64,000 nt of DNA from Cedecea selenatireducens (GCF_042138895.1 NZ_JBHIKW010000002.1:434001-498000), one strand, 5' to 3'; positions 41,500 to 51,421 are shown, counted from the first letter of the stretch. Numbers and translations are program-made. The notes: generated from the letters alone by a model not told the origin.

Positions 41500-42480
41500 T
41501 CAGAAAGGCCGGATGCCTCTCGCCATCGGCTGAACGCTCAGCCACATGATAAGCGCCGCCACCACCAGAATCACGCCGCCCGCCAGCGCCAGCGTTGACC
41601 AGCCCACCTGCCGCCAAAGTACCGGCGCCCGATTGCCGCTTAACCGAACCGCCAGCGAGCGGAAGCTGTGCACCAGCAGCGCCAGGCCGGAAATCGTGAT
41701 TGAGGTGCCCGCCGCCATCACCAGCGCAGAAAGCACGCCCCAGCTAAAGACTCCGATAACCTTGCTGAACAGCAGCACCATAATCGCGCCTGAACAAGGA
41801 CGCATGCCCATGGACAGGACGATCATCAGCCTGGCCCGCCAGTCGCTCCCCGCTGCCAGCTGTTTTTCATCCGGGACGTGCTGATGCCCACAGCCGCAGT
41901 TAGCGTCATGCACATGATGCGGCGTAAACGAGGTAAATTTAGGTTTGCGGCGCAGCTGAACGCGTAAGCGGCGTAAAGCACGCCAGCTCAGCAAAACGCC
42001 CAGCGCGCCAACCAGCAGATAGCTACCTTTCTCAAGCCAAAAACTGCTGAGATGAAGCTGGCGCGACGGCAGGGCCAACACGCCCAGCACCACAACCACC
42101 AGCACAATAGCCACCAGCCCCTGTAATAAAGAGGCGGCAAAAGTCAGCCCCAGACTGCTTTTGAGCTTTGAAGGGTGCGTAGCAAGCCAGGTCGTAATAA
42201 CAATTTTTCCGTGTCCCGGCCCCAGCGCATGCAGCACGCCATACACAAAGCTGAACGAGAGCAGCGACAGGCCCGCCCGGGCAGGGTTTTCGGCCACCTG
42301 GCGCAGCAGCCCGCTCAATTCCTGATTGATTGAGCGCTGCCAGCCGGCGGAACTAAGCAGGATTTGCGGCCAGTAGAGCCACAGGGCGTAAAGCCCGGCG
42401 GCGGCAAGCAGAATAAACAGCGCCAGCGGCCACAGATGGGCCCAACGGCGGACGGGAGAAGATACGGCAATTACTGACAT
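41500..42480 (-). CDS. NicO-family metal permease, ZevB-like
   Basis: A 326-residue inner-membrane protein with about seven hydrophobic segments and the NicO/RcnA family marks HALGPGHGK (about 85-93) and MGMRPCSGAIMVLLF (about 225). The cytosolic loop HHVHDANCGCGHQH (about 188-201) is rich in His and Cys, as expected for metal binding. The gene overlaps the preceding DUF1007 gene by 10 bases; this pairing matches ZevAB, a zinc uptake system described in Haemophilus influenzae. Nickel or cobalt transport is the alternative. Confidence 0.8.
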   Translation of the reverse strand: MSVIAVSSPVRRWAHLWPLALFILLAAAGLYALWLYWPQILLSSAGWQRSINQELSGLLRQVAENPARAGLSLLSFSFVYGVLHALGPGHGKIVITTWLATHPSKLKSSLGLTFAASLLQGLVAIVLVVVVLGVLALPSRQLHLSSFWLEKGSYLLVGALGVLLSWRALRRLRVQLRRKPKFTSFTPHHVHDANCGCGHQHVPDEKQLAAGSDWRARLMIVLSMGMRPCSGAIMVLLFSKVIGVFSWGVLSALVMAAGTSITISGLALLVHSFRSLAVRLSGNRAPVLWRQVGWSTLALAGGVILVVAALIMWLSVQPMARGIRPF

Positions 42481-43118
42481 GTTAGCGTCACCTCCTGAGC
42501 AAACTGCTTGCCAAGGTCCATGTCCTCCGGCGGCGCATCGGCTTTATCCAGCGACTGCGCGAACAGCAGCGTCTCTTCGCTCGGTTTCGGCGTATGAACG
42601 GAAATTTTACAGCTTGAGGCCAGCGTCTGCGGCAAATGCACGTCCGTATCGTGGTCGTAGCTCATGTCGACAAAATAGGTCGGATCGAAGGTCGAGAAGC
42701 GATAAGTCTGCCCTTTCAGCGGCTGCGGGTGCGCCAGCGGCAGCACAAACGTCAGCACCGCCTGATGATTGCTGCGGCTCAGGCCATACTGCGGCGGCAA
42801 ATTGCCAAACTTCACCTTCTCTTTGTTATGCCAGAACTCGGTAAAATAGTGCTGCCCCAGCACGTTGGCCATCACCTCGGCGGCCAGCTTTTTCCACACC
42901 GGAGAATCCGGTTTAGCGTCACCGGCGTCATACAACAGATCCGCTGAAGTAATGTCGTCCATCGTCCACTGCATTTTTAGCCCCGTCAGCTGTCCCTGCT
43001 CAACCACCGGCGTGGTAATGATAGAGATAAAACTGTGGGGATGTGCCTGCACGCCCGCCGCCGAAAGCCCTACCACCAGCATGGTTACTCCCTTCAGGCT
43101 GATTCTTTTGTCGCTCAT
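42471..43118 (-). CDS. Periplasmic DUF1007 protein, ZevA-like
   Basis: A 215-residue secreted protein: the signal peptide ends at VQA before the mature N-terminus HPHSF, whose His residues could bind metal, as in the family. The remainder contains LKMQWTMDDITSADLLYD and TYFVDMSYDHDTDV, typical of DUF1007. ZevA of H. influenzae works with ZevB in zinc acquisition. The coupled downstream permease supports the same role here. A Fur/Zur box was not recognised upstream. Confidence 0.8.
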   Translation of the reverse strand: MSDKRISLKGVTMLVVGLSAAGVQAHPHSFISIITTPVVEQGQLTGLKMQWTMDDITSADLLYDAGDAKPDSPVWKKLAAEVMANVLGQHYFTEFWHNKEKVKFGNLPPQYGLSRSNHQAVLTFVLPLAHPQPLKGQTYRFSTFDPTYFVDMSYDHDTDVHLPQTLASSCKISVHTPKPSEETLLFAQSLDKADAPPEDMDLGKQFAQEVTLTCQ

Positions 43119-43242
43119 GCTTCCCTCAAGATTTAAATTCTGTGAGCCAGCCTAAATTCCGTGATGAAAAACTAAAAAGGTCGATATATGCGTCGAAACC
43201 TTTAGCTATTCTTAACTTCTGACACCACATTGGGACAGCCAG

Positions 43243-44523
43243 ATGATGACTTTACTGACGCCGCCACCCTCTGTGCTCTCCAGTTCGCAGCGCCGCTGCC
43301 ACCTGCTTCTGATGCTCTATCTTCCGCAACAGATCGTTACGCCGGAGGTGATTGCCGGCGTTAACGGCGTGGACCAGACGCAAACCCTGCAAGATATAGC
43401 CGACACGGGCCACGAGATCCAGAGTTATCACCGTCTCTCCCTGACTCAGCAGCAGGACGGCAGCTATCGGATTGAAGGCACAGCCCTCGACCGCCGCCTC
43501 TGCCTGCTGCACTGGCTGCGGCGCTCGCTGCGCCTTTGCCCTCAGTTTGTGCAGCATCACTTCAGCCCGGCGCTCAAGTCTGAGCTAAATCAGCTGGGGC
43601 TTATCAAGGCGTTGTATGACGAAACCAATTTACGGGCGCTGGTTAATCTGTGCGCCCGGCGTTTAAAAAGGCAGTACGACAGCCGGGACAGTCAGTTCCT
43701 GACGCTTTTTTTACAGTACTGTCTGCATCAGCATCATTCCGGCAACGCCCCCATCCTGACGCAGCAGCAGCGCGAATGGAGCCAGCTGCGGCCTGAATTT
43801 GTTGTCGCGCAGGAAATAGCGCGCCACTGGAAGCGCCGGGTAATGCGTCCGGCGGACGTCGACGAACAGCATTTCCTGGCGCTGCTGTTTCAGCTGCTCA
43901 GGATCCCTGACCCGATTAATGATGAGCACGAACAGGATGCGCGTTTACACAACGAGATAGCGCGGATGATTGAGCGGTTTCGCCAGCAGGCCGGGCTCTC
44001 TTTTAGCGACGAGCAGGGGCTGAGCGACCAGCTTTATATTCACCTCGCCCAGGCGCTTAATCGCAGCCAGTTTAATATCGGCATCGATAGCAATCTGCCA
44101 GAAGAGATAACGCGCCTCTACCCGCGCCTGATGAGAACCTCGCGAGAGGTACTTGCCGAATTTGAACAGCATTATGGGATTCACTTTTCCGATGCGGAAA
44201 CGGGCCTGGTGGCGGTAATTTTCGGCGCCTGGCTGATGCAGGAAAGTGATATTCAGGAAAAGCAGGTGCTGCTGCTGACCGGGGACGATGTCGATCTGGA
44301 GCAAAAAATTGAGCAGCAGTTGCGCGAGCTGACTCTGCTGCCGTTGAACATTAAGTACCTTGCGGTACAGCAGTTTCAAAGCCAGGGCGCGCCGCGTGAG
44401 GTGGTGCTGGTGATTACGCCCTATTCCACTTCCCTGCCGCTGTTTTCCCCTCCGCTCATTCACGCCACGCTGCCGCTGGGAGACCACCAGCAACAGCGTA
44501 TAAAAGCGCTGCTCGAAGCTTAG
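43243..44523 (+). CDS. csiE: Stationary-phase-inducible protein CsiE
   Basis: A 426-residue protein related to PTS-regulation-domain (PRD) antiterminators but without a recognised RNA-binding part; in E. coli it is induced in stationary phase and by cAMP-CRP. N-terminal helix-turn-helix-like region (about 15-75) and PRD-type helices around 150-320 (LIKALYDETNLRALVNLCARR, IHLAQALNRSQFN, HYGIHFSDAETGLVAV). Function is unknown. TGTGA at 43140-43144, about 100 bases upstream, could be half a CRP site; no full palindrome is seen. Its stop overlaps the convergent hcaT stop. Confidence 0.92.
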   Translation: MMTLLTPPPSVLSSSQRRCHLLLMLYLPQQIVTPEVIAGVNGVDQTQTLQDIADTGHEIQSYHRLSLTQQQDGSYRIEGTALDRRLCLLHWLRRSLRLCPQFVQHHFSPALKSELNQLGLIKALYDETNLRALVNLCARRLKRQYDSRDSQFLTLFLQYCLHQHHSGNAPILTQQQREWSQLRPEFVVAQEIARHWKRRVMRPADVDEQHFLALLFQLLRIPDPINDEHEQDARLHNEIARMIERFRQQAGLSFSDEQGLSDQLYIHLAQALNRSQFNIGIDSNLPEEITRLYPRLMRTSREVLAEFEQHYGIHFSDAETGLVAVIFGAWLMQESDIQEKQVLLLTGDDVDLEQKIEQQLRELTLLPLNIKYLAVQQFQSQGAPREVVLVITPYSTSLPLFSPPLIHATLPLGDHQQQRIKALLEA

Positions 44524-45674
44524 CTTTCCGCAGCGGAATTAACTGCGGTCACTTTTGGCCGCAGGAACAGCGCCGGTACCGCCACCAATGCCATGATCCA
44601 GAACATTCCCCCCTGCAGGTGCTGGTAGAGGAAGCCGGAGAAAATCGTCATCACCGCGATACCGCCGCCCATCGCCACCGCGGAATAAACGGCCTGCAGG
44701 CGAATCACTTCGCCGCCTTTTCGGGCTGAGATATAGCGCATCGCCGCGAGGTGGCAAATGGTGAAGCTGCCGCAGTGCAGGATCTGCGCGACAATCAGCC
44801 ACGGAAGTTCGGTAGTAGTAGCCATCAGGCTCCAGCGGATAATGCCGGTGACGGTAGACAGCAGCAGCAGGTCGCGGGCGCTCCAGCGGCGGAACAGTTT
44901 GTTACTGAGGGCGAAAATAACGATTTCCGCCACTACGCCAAGCGACCATAAATAGCCCACCACCGAAGCGGAATAGCCCGCCCCCTGCCAGTAAATGGCG
45001 CTGAAGCCGTAATAGGCCGCATGCGCCCCCTGCAGCAGGGAAACGCAGGCCAGGAAACGCCACGCGCTGATAATCAGCCCTTTCCAGGCCGGCCAGCCTG
45101 CCGACGTCTGATGACGGACTTCCCCCTGCGGCATGATTGAAGGCCGCAGCATCATGCCAATCAGCATCGACGCCGCGCCGATGGTCAACAGCACCAAAAT
45201 AGCCTGAGAGCTGAACTCGCTCACCAGCTTGCCGGTAACGGCCGAGCCGATGACAAACGCCAGCGATCCCCAGAGGCGCACCCGGCCATAATCCAGCGGC
45301 ATTTGCCGCTGCCAGGTACCCGCCAGCGCATCGGTTAACGGCACCAGAGGCGAGAAGAACAGGTTAAAGCCAATCATCGTGAGCAGCAGCCATAATGCGG
45401 TATGACCCAGCCAGAAACCGGCGGCAAAAATCAAGGTGGCAAGGGCTAACAAACGGAGGGCAAAAACAAGACGGGAAGGATCGGTCACGCGTGGAGCTAA
45501 TAACAAACTGCCGAGGAAACGGGCGATTAACCCTGAGCCTAACAGTAATCCGATGGTTTCAGGGGGAAGCCCGACGCCTTTGAGCCAGACGCTCCAGAAG
45601 GGCAGAAACACGCCATAGCTAAAGAAATAGGTAAAGTAGCTGAGCGCCAGCCAGCGCGTGGAATGCAAAACCAT
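44520..45674 (-). CDS. hcaT: MFS transporter HcaT
   Basis: A 12-helix major facilitator of the NHS/phenylpropionic-acid porter family; E. coli HcaT is a putative 3-phenylpropionate importer. The conserved start MVLHSTRWLALSYFTYFFSYG sits 19 codons inside the longest frame, giving 384 residues. In E. coli the hcaREFCBD dioxygenase genes follow; they are absent here, so hcaT is isolated from its pathway. The terminal codons overlap csiE on the other strand. Confidence 0.92.
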   Translation of the reverse strand: MVLHSTRWLALSYFTYFFSYGVFLPFWSVWLKGVGLPPETIGLLLGSGLIARFLGSLLLAPRVTDPSRLVFALRLLALATLIFAAGFWLGHTALWLLLTMIGFNLFFSPLVPLTDALAGTWQRQMPLDYGRVRLWGSLAFVIGSAVTGKLVSEFSSQAILVLLTIGAASMLIGMMLRPSIMPQGEVRHQTSAGWPAWKGLIISAWRFLACVSLLQGAHAAYYGFSAIYWQGAGYSASVVGYLWSLGVVAEIVIFALSNKLFRRWSARDLLLLSTVTGIIRWSLMATTTELPWLIVAQILHCGSFTICHLAAMRYISARKGGEVIRLQAVYSAVAMGGGIAVMTIFSGFLYQHLQGGMFWIMALVAVPALFLRPKVTAVNSAAES

Positions 45675-45777
45675 GATCCCTCCCGTTTTGGAGGCGATAG
45701 TGTCGGGGATAGCCGGCCGGCATGCAAGCAAACATTAACAGAGCAATAACACACATCAAAATAATGGATATTGCGCG

Positions 45778-46599
45778 CTAGCTCACCTCAACCTCCATCG
45801 ACAGGCTCGTTGACTGACCTTGCTCCAGCATCACTAAACCGGGCATTCCCGCCTGATTATGCGCGTTGACCGGGTGCGTTTGCGGCTCCAGGCAGATAAA
45901 CGGCTGGTCCGCCATTCTGAACACCATTAAATAAGGCGTTGGGCTGCGCAGGCAAACTCGCATGTCCGAATGCTCAATCAGAGCTAGCCCGCTCCAGCCG
46001 GAGTACCCCACGTTAAGCCACTTGTTCTCCGGCGTTTTGGCGCGGGAAAAATCAGTTTGAGCGGTGAACGTTCCTTCCCAGGCCAAAGGCAGATGCTGCT
46101 CGCCTTCAGGCCAGAAGCCGCTGGCGGAAAACTGCACCCGGCTGCCCGGCTCCAGCGCAAAATACGGATGCAGCCCAAGACCATAAACCATCGGCTTCTC
46201 GCCTACGTGCGTTAACTCAAGCTGGGTTAACAGCCTGTTGCCCGCCAGCCGCCAGGTCAGCTTCGCCAGGTAGTGAAAGCCGCAGGCATGCTGACTACGC
46301 AGGCTTAACGTCAAACGCTCTTCATCGTGATGCTCTACGTCCCAACGCTTTAGCCAGCCGTCTCCGTGCAGAAAGAAATGCTCATCGACAGGGCTGTCAG
46401 GCAACAAAACTCGCTCGCCGTGCAGTTGAAAGGCATTTCCGGCCACCCTGTTCGCCAGCGGCAGCATAGGAAACAGAGCCGGTTCAGCGGGATGAAAGAC
46501 CGCTTTTCCGTGCGTCAGAGATTCAAAGCTGAGGACTGACGCCCCTTGCGGGGCGACGGCTAAACGGAGAAAAGCATTTTGCAGATGCAGCGCGTCCAT
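45778..46599 (-). CDS. yphB: Aldose-1-epimerase (mutarotase) family protein, YphB-like
   Basis: A 273-residue beta-sandwich protein of the galactose mutarotase superfamily. Conserved residues: Asn/Arg in PLANRVAGN (about 49-57), His in FFLHGDGW, His in GLHPYF and Glu in CLEPQTHPVNA (the general base in the family). It would interconvert alpha and beta anomers of a sugar. Its ATG shares one base with the stop of the MFS gene (TAATG), so the two are coupled. The position after hcaT equals that of yphB in E. coli; sequence similarity to E. coli YphB is moderate. Confidence 0.82.
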   Translation of the reverse strand: MDALHLQNAFLRLAVAPQGASVLSFESLTHGKAVFHPAEPALFPMLPLANRVAGNAFQLHGERVLLPDSPVDEHFFLHGDGWLKRWDVEHHDEERLTLSLRSQHACGFHYLAKLTWRLAGNRLLTQLELTHVGEKPMVYGLGLHPYFALEPGSRVQFSASGFWPEGEQHLPLAWEGTFTAQTDFSRAKTPENKWLNVGYSGWSGLALIEHSDMRVCLRSPTPYLMVFRMADQPFICLEPQTHPVNAHNQAGMPGLVMLEQGQSTSLSMEVEVS

Positions 46600-48038
46600 T
46601 AACGCAGCGCCTTTGCCGCAGGCGCTGGCGAGGCATGCACTCGCCCTTCGGCCAGCTGCTGTTCCAGCGCTTCAAGGCTCACGCCTTTGGTTTCCGGCAC
46701 GAAACGGCGCACGTAAATAAAGCCAGCGGCGCAGATTACGCCATAAAGCAGGAAGCTACCGGATGCGCCCAGGCCTGCATTCAACAGAGGGAAGGTGTAA
46801 GTCAGCAGGAAACAGGCCACCCATAGCGCTAATGTGCCCAGCGACATCGCCAGCCCGCGAACGCGGTTGGGGAAAATTTCCGACAGCAGCACCCAGGTCA
46901 CCGGCGCCAGCGTCAGGGCATAGGTAGCGATAGCGGCCAGCACCAGAATCAATACCGGCAGGCCCAGAATGCCAAGGCCGTAAGCCGCGCCAATCAGCGC
47001 ATAGATAATGGTCAGCCCGGCGGCACCGAACAGCATCAGTTTACGACGGCCGATTTTGTCCACCAGCGGCAACGCGGCAATGGTAAACACGAGGTTAATC
47101 AGGCCGGTAGCCACAATCGATTTCAGCGTGCTGTTAATATCAAATCCGGCAGAGGCGAAAATCTCCTGCGCGTAGTTGAAGATAACGTTAATCCCGCACC
47201 ACTGCTGGAACACCGCCAGCACCATACCAATCACGATGATCGGGCGAACCTTTGGCTCCCACAGCGTCGACCACGATACTTTTTGTGTGTCCTTGCTTAA
47301 CGTTTCCTGAATATCTTTCAGCGTTTCATCGGCATAGCTTTTACTGCCGATGCGGCTCAGCATCTGGTGAGCACGTTCGCTTTTCCCGGCTCGCACCAGC
47401 CAGCGCGGTGATTCAGGGACAAAGAACATCAGGATCAAGAACGCCGCCGCAGGCACTACGCCCGAGCCAAACATCCAGCGCCAGCCCGCCTGCCCGTTCC
47501 AGCTCGCGCTGATTTCCTGCATCGTTGCGTGGCTGGCCACCGGTTCGGCAATCATCAGGTTGATAAGCTGAGCCGCCAGCACTCCGATAACAATGGTGAG
47601 CTGGTTGACCGCGACAAAGCGCCCACGCTGCGCGGCCGGGCTAATTTCTGCGATATACATCGGGCTAAGCGCCGAAGCAAGGCCAATGCCTACCCCGCCG
47701 ACAATACGCCATGCAACAAACAGGTCGAAGTTGCTGGCAACCGCCGTGCCCCAGGCTGAGACGGTAAACAGCAGCGCCGCAATAATAAGGGGAATTTTTC
47801 GGCCAAACTTATCGGCGCACCAGCCGGAGAGCAGCGCCCCGATGACACAGCCCACTAACGCTGAACTCATCGCCCAGCCGGAAACGGCCGGATCGGTAAT
47901 CGAGAAATAGGCTTCGTAAAAAGGTTTTGCCCCGCCGATAACCACCCAGTCATAACCAAACAACAGCCCGCCACAGGCGGCCACCAGACAGATGGTCCAG
48001 ACGTAACCCATGCGTAATTGCGATTGCATACGTTCCAT
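46599..48038 (-). CDS. MFS sugar porter
   Basis: A 479-residue, 12-helix sugar:proton symporter of the XylE/GLUT type with GLLFGYDWVVIGGA in helix 1, ADKFGRKIPLI after helix 2, RIVGGVGIGLASALSPMYIAE in helix 4 (the PESPRWL sequence follows helix 6) and PETKGVSLEALE at the C-terminus. Substrate unknown, probably a monosaccharide. E. coli has no such gene in its yph locus. It lies between the yphG-like and yphB-like genes, 65 bases after the former. Confidence 0.92.
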   Translation of the reverse strand: MERMQSQLRMGYVWTICLVAACGGLLFGYDWVVIGGAKPFYEAYFSITDPAVSGWAMSSALVGCVIGALLSGWCADKFGRKIPLIIAALLFTVSAWGTAVASNFDLFVAWRIVGGVGIGLASALSPMYIAEISPAAQRGRFVAVNQLTIVIGVLAAQLINLMIAEPVASHATMQEISASWNGQAGWRWMFGSGVVPAAAFLILMFFVPESPRWLVRAGKSERAHQMLSRIGSKSYADETLKDIQETLSKDTQKVSWSTLWEPKVRPIIVIGMVLAVFQQWCGINVIFNYAQEIFASAGFDINSTLKSIVATGLINLVFTIAALPLVDKIGRRKLMLFGAAGLTIIYALIGAAYGLGILGLPVLILVLAAIATYALTLAPVTWVLLSEIFPNRVRGLAMSLGTLALWVACFLLTYTFPLLNAGLGASGSFLLYGVICAAGFIYVRRFVPETKGVSLEALEQQLAEGRVHASPAPAAKALR

Positions 48039-48103
48039 GGTCGATCCTCATCTTGTATTTGTAGGGTAAAGAGCGGGCACTCATCGTCGCCCGCGAATTA
48101 TGG

Positions 48104-51100
48104 TTAGAACACGCCGGAGCTAAGGGCCTGACGCAGCAGATGCGCTTTGTCATGGGCCGGGTTAAGCGCCAGTAACTCCTCAACCAGCTGATTGAACGTG
48201 GCTATATCCCCCAGGCCAAGCTGTCCAAGCGCCTCAACAAAAAGGCAGTGCTGGCGATGCTGCCTGCGCGAATCCCCGTTAAGCGCAATCAGGTCAGGCA
48301 GAGAAACGGCGAAGAAGTCGGCCTCAACAACGTCTTCCCTGTGATCCCGAGCCCAGTCGATAAACGCCCTGAACTGCTGGTGAGCCGCTTCGAGTTCCCC
48401 CAGCTGCTTGCGGGCCATGGCCTGATAGAAGAGGTAATCCACCGGCTGATCGTTGTAATAGCGCCCAGCGGCTAACGAAGTGCCGCCTTTCAACGCCTCG
48501 CGGTAGCAGGATTTGGCCAGCTCTTTACGCTGCTGAAGCTGGGCGCAGCGGCCAAGCAGATACCAGATATCGTTATCGGTTTGCCCGACCAGGCGGCCTT
48601 CACCAAGGTTTTCCGGGTAACGCAGCGCCTGCTGAAGCAGCTCCTCCGCCTGGCCATATTCGCCGTCAGCCATATTTGCCAGGGCACGACGCTGCTGGTT
48701 GATCAGATACTGCCCCGTCACTTTGCCTTCGCCGCCTTCCCACGGATGGAACTTGCGCTCCGCCAGGACCTTAGCGGCTTCGTCATGCTTGCCGTGAAGG
48801 TTCCACAGGCTGAGTAATTCAGCGCTCAGATCGTCACGTTTCAGCGCCACCTCACGTTTCGCCTCAAGGCGGGCCAGACGCTCATCCGACGAGCGGCCGT
48901 TCAGCTTCAGCAGGAAATCGAGTTCGAACAGGAAGCGGGCATTCTCGGGTTCGAGATCCACCGCACGCTGCAGCAGAGTTTCAGCTCGCTTAGCATCCTG
49001 TTCTTTATTCCAGGCATGAATGGCCAGCACGCGCTGCACGGAGGCGAACTCCGGCACTTGTTCGGCGCAGAACGCCCAGCAGCCAAGGGCTTCGTCGTAG
49101 CGGCGCTTGCTGTACCAGAAGCAGCCCAGCAGATACTGCGCAAAGCCATCCTGCGGCAGGCGCATCAGCATCTGCACTTCATCCAGCGTGTTAGGGAAAC
49201 GAACGCGGGCGGTGAATTTTTCGCGAGCCTGAGCCAGGTAGCCCTGTTGGCGCTGAGGATCAGCTTCCAGCGAGGCCTGCCACAGCAGCGGCATTGCTTC
49301 CTGGGCGTTGAGCACCGCCAGCAGCTCACGAGCAGCGGTTTCTGCGCCAAAGCTCATCAGCCATCCGGCCAAAACGCTGGCGTTAGTGCCACGCTGCCCG
49401 GTGACCTGCAGCAGCTTTTGCTTGTCGCCTTCGTTTTGGGTAATGGCCCAGCGGGCATAATGCAGGGCATAGCTCAGCGGCCAGACGGCAAGCTGCTGCT
49501 CAGTCCACGCCAGCGCGGTGGCTTTTTCACCCTGCTGATGCAGCGCCAGCGCTTTTAGCGCCATGGCCAGGTTATTGGAGGCATTGAACTGCAGGCTTTG
49601 GGACACCAGCGTTAATGCCCGAGCGGTTTCCCCTTTGCGCATCGCCAGGCGTGCCAGGGCATAAAGGGCCGCATCCCGGCAGTTGCCGCTCCAGCTCGCC
49701 TTGTAGTAATCGTCGAAGGCTCCTTCGTAGTCGCCCAGACGCTCTTTCGCCGAGCCGCGCAGCTGGCTGGCATCGCCGTTTTGCGGGTTTTTGTTCAGGC
49801 GATGGGCGCGTTTTAGCGCCGCATCAGCATGCTCTTTGGCTTTTTGCCAGTTACCCCGGTTAAATTCGAGCGTCCCCAGCGCGACGTTGCTGCGGTAATC
49901 GAGCGGGTCAATGTCCAGCGCTCGCTGGTAATAATCGAAGGCCGAACGGCTGGCGTGCAGATACTGTTCCAGATGCTGCCCGATGAAATAAAGCTCATCG
50001 CAGTTATCAATCTGTTCGGGCTTAGCCGGAGCCTGCGCCGCCTGCGGCAGAGGCAGCTCTTCAGGGATGTGCTCAAGATAGCTCAGCAGCGCTTCACCAC
50101 GTTCGTTAAGCAGAGTCAGCGTCAGACGCTGCGGCCAGTCGTCCGCCAGCTGATGTTGCCAGGCTTCCGCCGGCTTCAGGCTCAACGGAGATTGCCACAG
50201 GATTTGACCGTCGCTTTCAAGGCGCAGCGTGGCCTGCTCCAGCGGTGAAATCGCATAGACGCCAAGCGCTAACTTCCCTTGCTGGCGTTCGAGCTTGATT
50301 GCAGCCTCGGTATTGGCATTTTGCAGCGTGCCCAGCTTGCTGTAAGGCAGGAAGTTTTGCACAAACACTTTTTCTTCAAACGGCGCCAGCCAGGTGAAGT
50401 CCGGCTGGTTGTCGGTGAACACGCCGGTCATTAGCTCAATGTAAGGGCCGTTGCTGTCGGTAAGGTTGCGGTCCCAGGCCAGGCCAAAGTCACAGTTGCC
50501 CCAGGTCCACTGCTTCTTGCCCGGTGACACATGGTGATCGGCAATGTGCAGCAGCCCCCCCTGCTCGCCGTGATGATAAGCCCCCACGAAGTCGTAATCG
50601 GACTTATCGGCCATGAAGGACGTTGGCACGGGAATATTTTTGTAGCGGGAGATATCCACGCCTGCGGAGTAATCCACCTTGTAATAGGTGCCGTGGGCAA
50701 TCGGGAAAGCGGAAACGTCGCGTTTGCCGTGGTCAAACACTGCGGTAACGTCAGGCGGGAACACGCTTTGGTGCTCGTCACCGCCCTTCACCGCCGGGTT
50801 AGCCCACCACAGGAAGTGGCGCGGCGTGGCGTTGCCGTTAAAGACTTTACCGGTAATTTCAATCAGCGCTTTTTCAGGGTAAAGCGTAAAGCCGGTCATC
50901 ACCTGCAGACCGCGCATAGGTTCAACTTCACCCAACCAGACGGTTTGCGCCCCGCTTTCGTGCTGCTGGAAGGTGACGTCCACCGGCATGAAGGTCGTCG
51001 GGCGGTGGTGCTGCGGCCAGTTAAATTCGATCCCGCCGGAAATCCACGGCCCGACCAGGCCCACCAGCGCGGGTTTAACCACTTCGTTGTAGTAAACGAA

Positions 51101-51376
51101 GTCGCGCTCCATCACTTTGTCCCAGGCGCGGTGAATACGTCCGCCCAGCTCCGGCAGCAGCATGACGCGAATAAAATCATTCTCCAGCCATACCGCCTGA
51201 TACTCACGCATTTCGCGCTTGCCGGTCAGCGTATCAATCACGCCATAAGGGTAAACCGCCCCGGAAGAGCCCTGGTAGACGCGATGCTCGAGGAACATCG
51301 GGTTAGGGTCTTCTGCGCCGGTGGTCCATGTGGGGAGTGAAAGGGTTTCCTGCCAGACTTTTACCGCTCCGTACAT
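48104..51376 (-). CDS. yphG: DUF5107/TPR protein YphG
   Basis: A 1090-residue cytosolic protein. The N-terminal 400 residues form a DUF5107 domain, related to the carbohydrate-binding mutarotase fold (EFNWPQHHRPTTFMPVD, RHFLWWANPAVKGG, FAQ-type His and Trp residues); residues about 480-1090 are tetratricopeptide repeats (QRALDIDPLDYRSNVALG and many similar). The ATG at 51376 with GGAGAG before it matches the conserved MYGAVKVWQETLSLPTWTTG; 15 more codons are open upstream. Activity is unknown; the fold and neighbours suggest carbohydrate processing. It is divergent from the ROK regulator, a pairing kept in E. coli. Confidence 0.9.
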   Translation of the reverse strand: MYGAVKVWQETLSLPTWTTGAEDPNPMFLEHRVYQGSSGAVYPYGVIDTLTGKREMREYQAVWLENDFIRVMLLPELGGRIHRAWDKVMERDFVYYNEVVKPALVGLVGPWISGGIEFNWPQHHRPTTFMPVDVTFQQHESGAQTVWLGEVEPMRGLQVMTGFTLYPEKALIEITGKVFNGNATPRHFLWWANPAVKGGDEHQSVFPPDVTAVFDHGKRDVSAFPIAHGTYYKVDYSAGVDISRYKNIPVPTSFMADKSDYDFVGAYHHGEQGGLLHIADHHVSPGKKQWTWGNCDFGLAWDRNLTDSNGPYIELMTGVFTDNQPDFTWLAPFEEKVFVQNFLPYSKLGTLQNANTEAAIKLERQQGKLALGVYAISPLEQATLRLESDGQILWQSPLSLKPAEAWQHQLADDWPQRLTLTLLNERGEALLSYLEHIPEELPLPQAAQAPAKPEQIDNCDELYFIGQHLEQYLHASRSAFDYYQRALDIDPLDYRSNVALGTLEFNRGNWQKAKEHADAALKRAHRLNKNPQNGDASQLRGSAKERLGDYEGAFDDYYKASWSGNCRDAALYALARLAMRKGETARALTLVSQSLQFNASNNLAMALKALALHQQGEKATALAWTEQQLAVWPLSYALHYARWAITQNEGDKQKLLQVTGQRGTNASVLAGWLMSFGAETAARELLAVLNAQEAMPLLWQASLEADPQRQQGYLAQAREKFTARVRFPNTLDEVQMLMRLPQDGFAQYLLGCFWYSKRRYDEALGCWAFCAEQVPEFASVQRVLAIHAWNKEQDAKRAETLLQRAVDLEPENARFLFELDFLLKLNGRSSDERLARLEAKREVALKRDDLSAELLSLWNLHGKHDEAAKVLAERKFHPWEGGEGKVTGQYLINQQRRALANMADGEYGQAEELLQQALRYPENLGEGRLVGQTDNDIWYLLGRCAQLQQRKELAKSCYREALKGGTSLAAGRYYNDQPVDYLFYQAMARKQLGELEAAHQQFRAFIDWARDHREDVVEADFFAVSLPDLIALNGDSRRQHRQHCLFVEALGQLGLGDIATFNQLVEELLALNPAHDKAHLLRQALSSGVF

Positions 51377-51421
51377 AGCAACTCTCCAGTAAACAAATAA
51401 CAGTGAATTGGGTGTTGCCAA

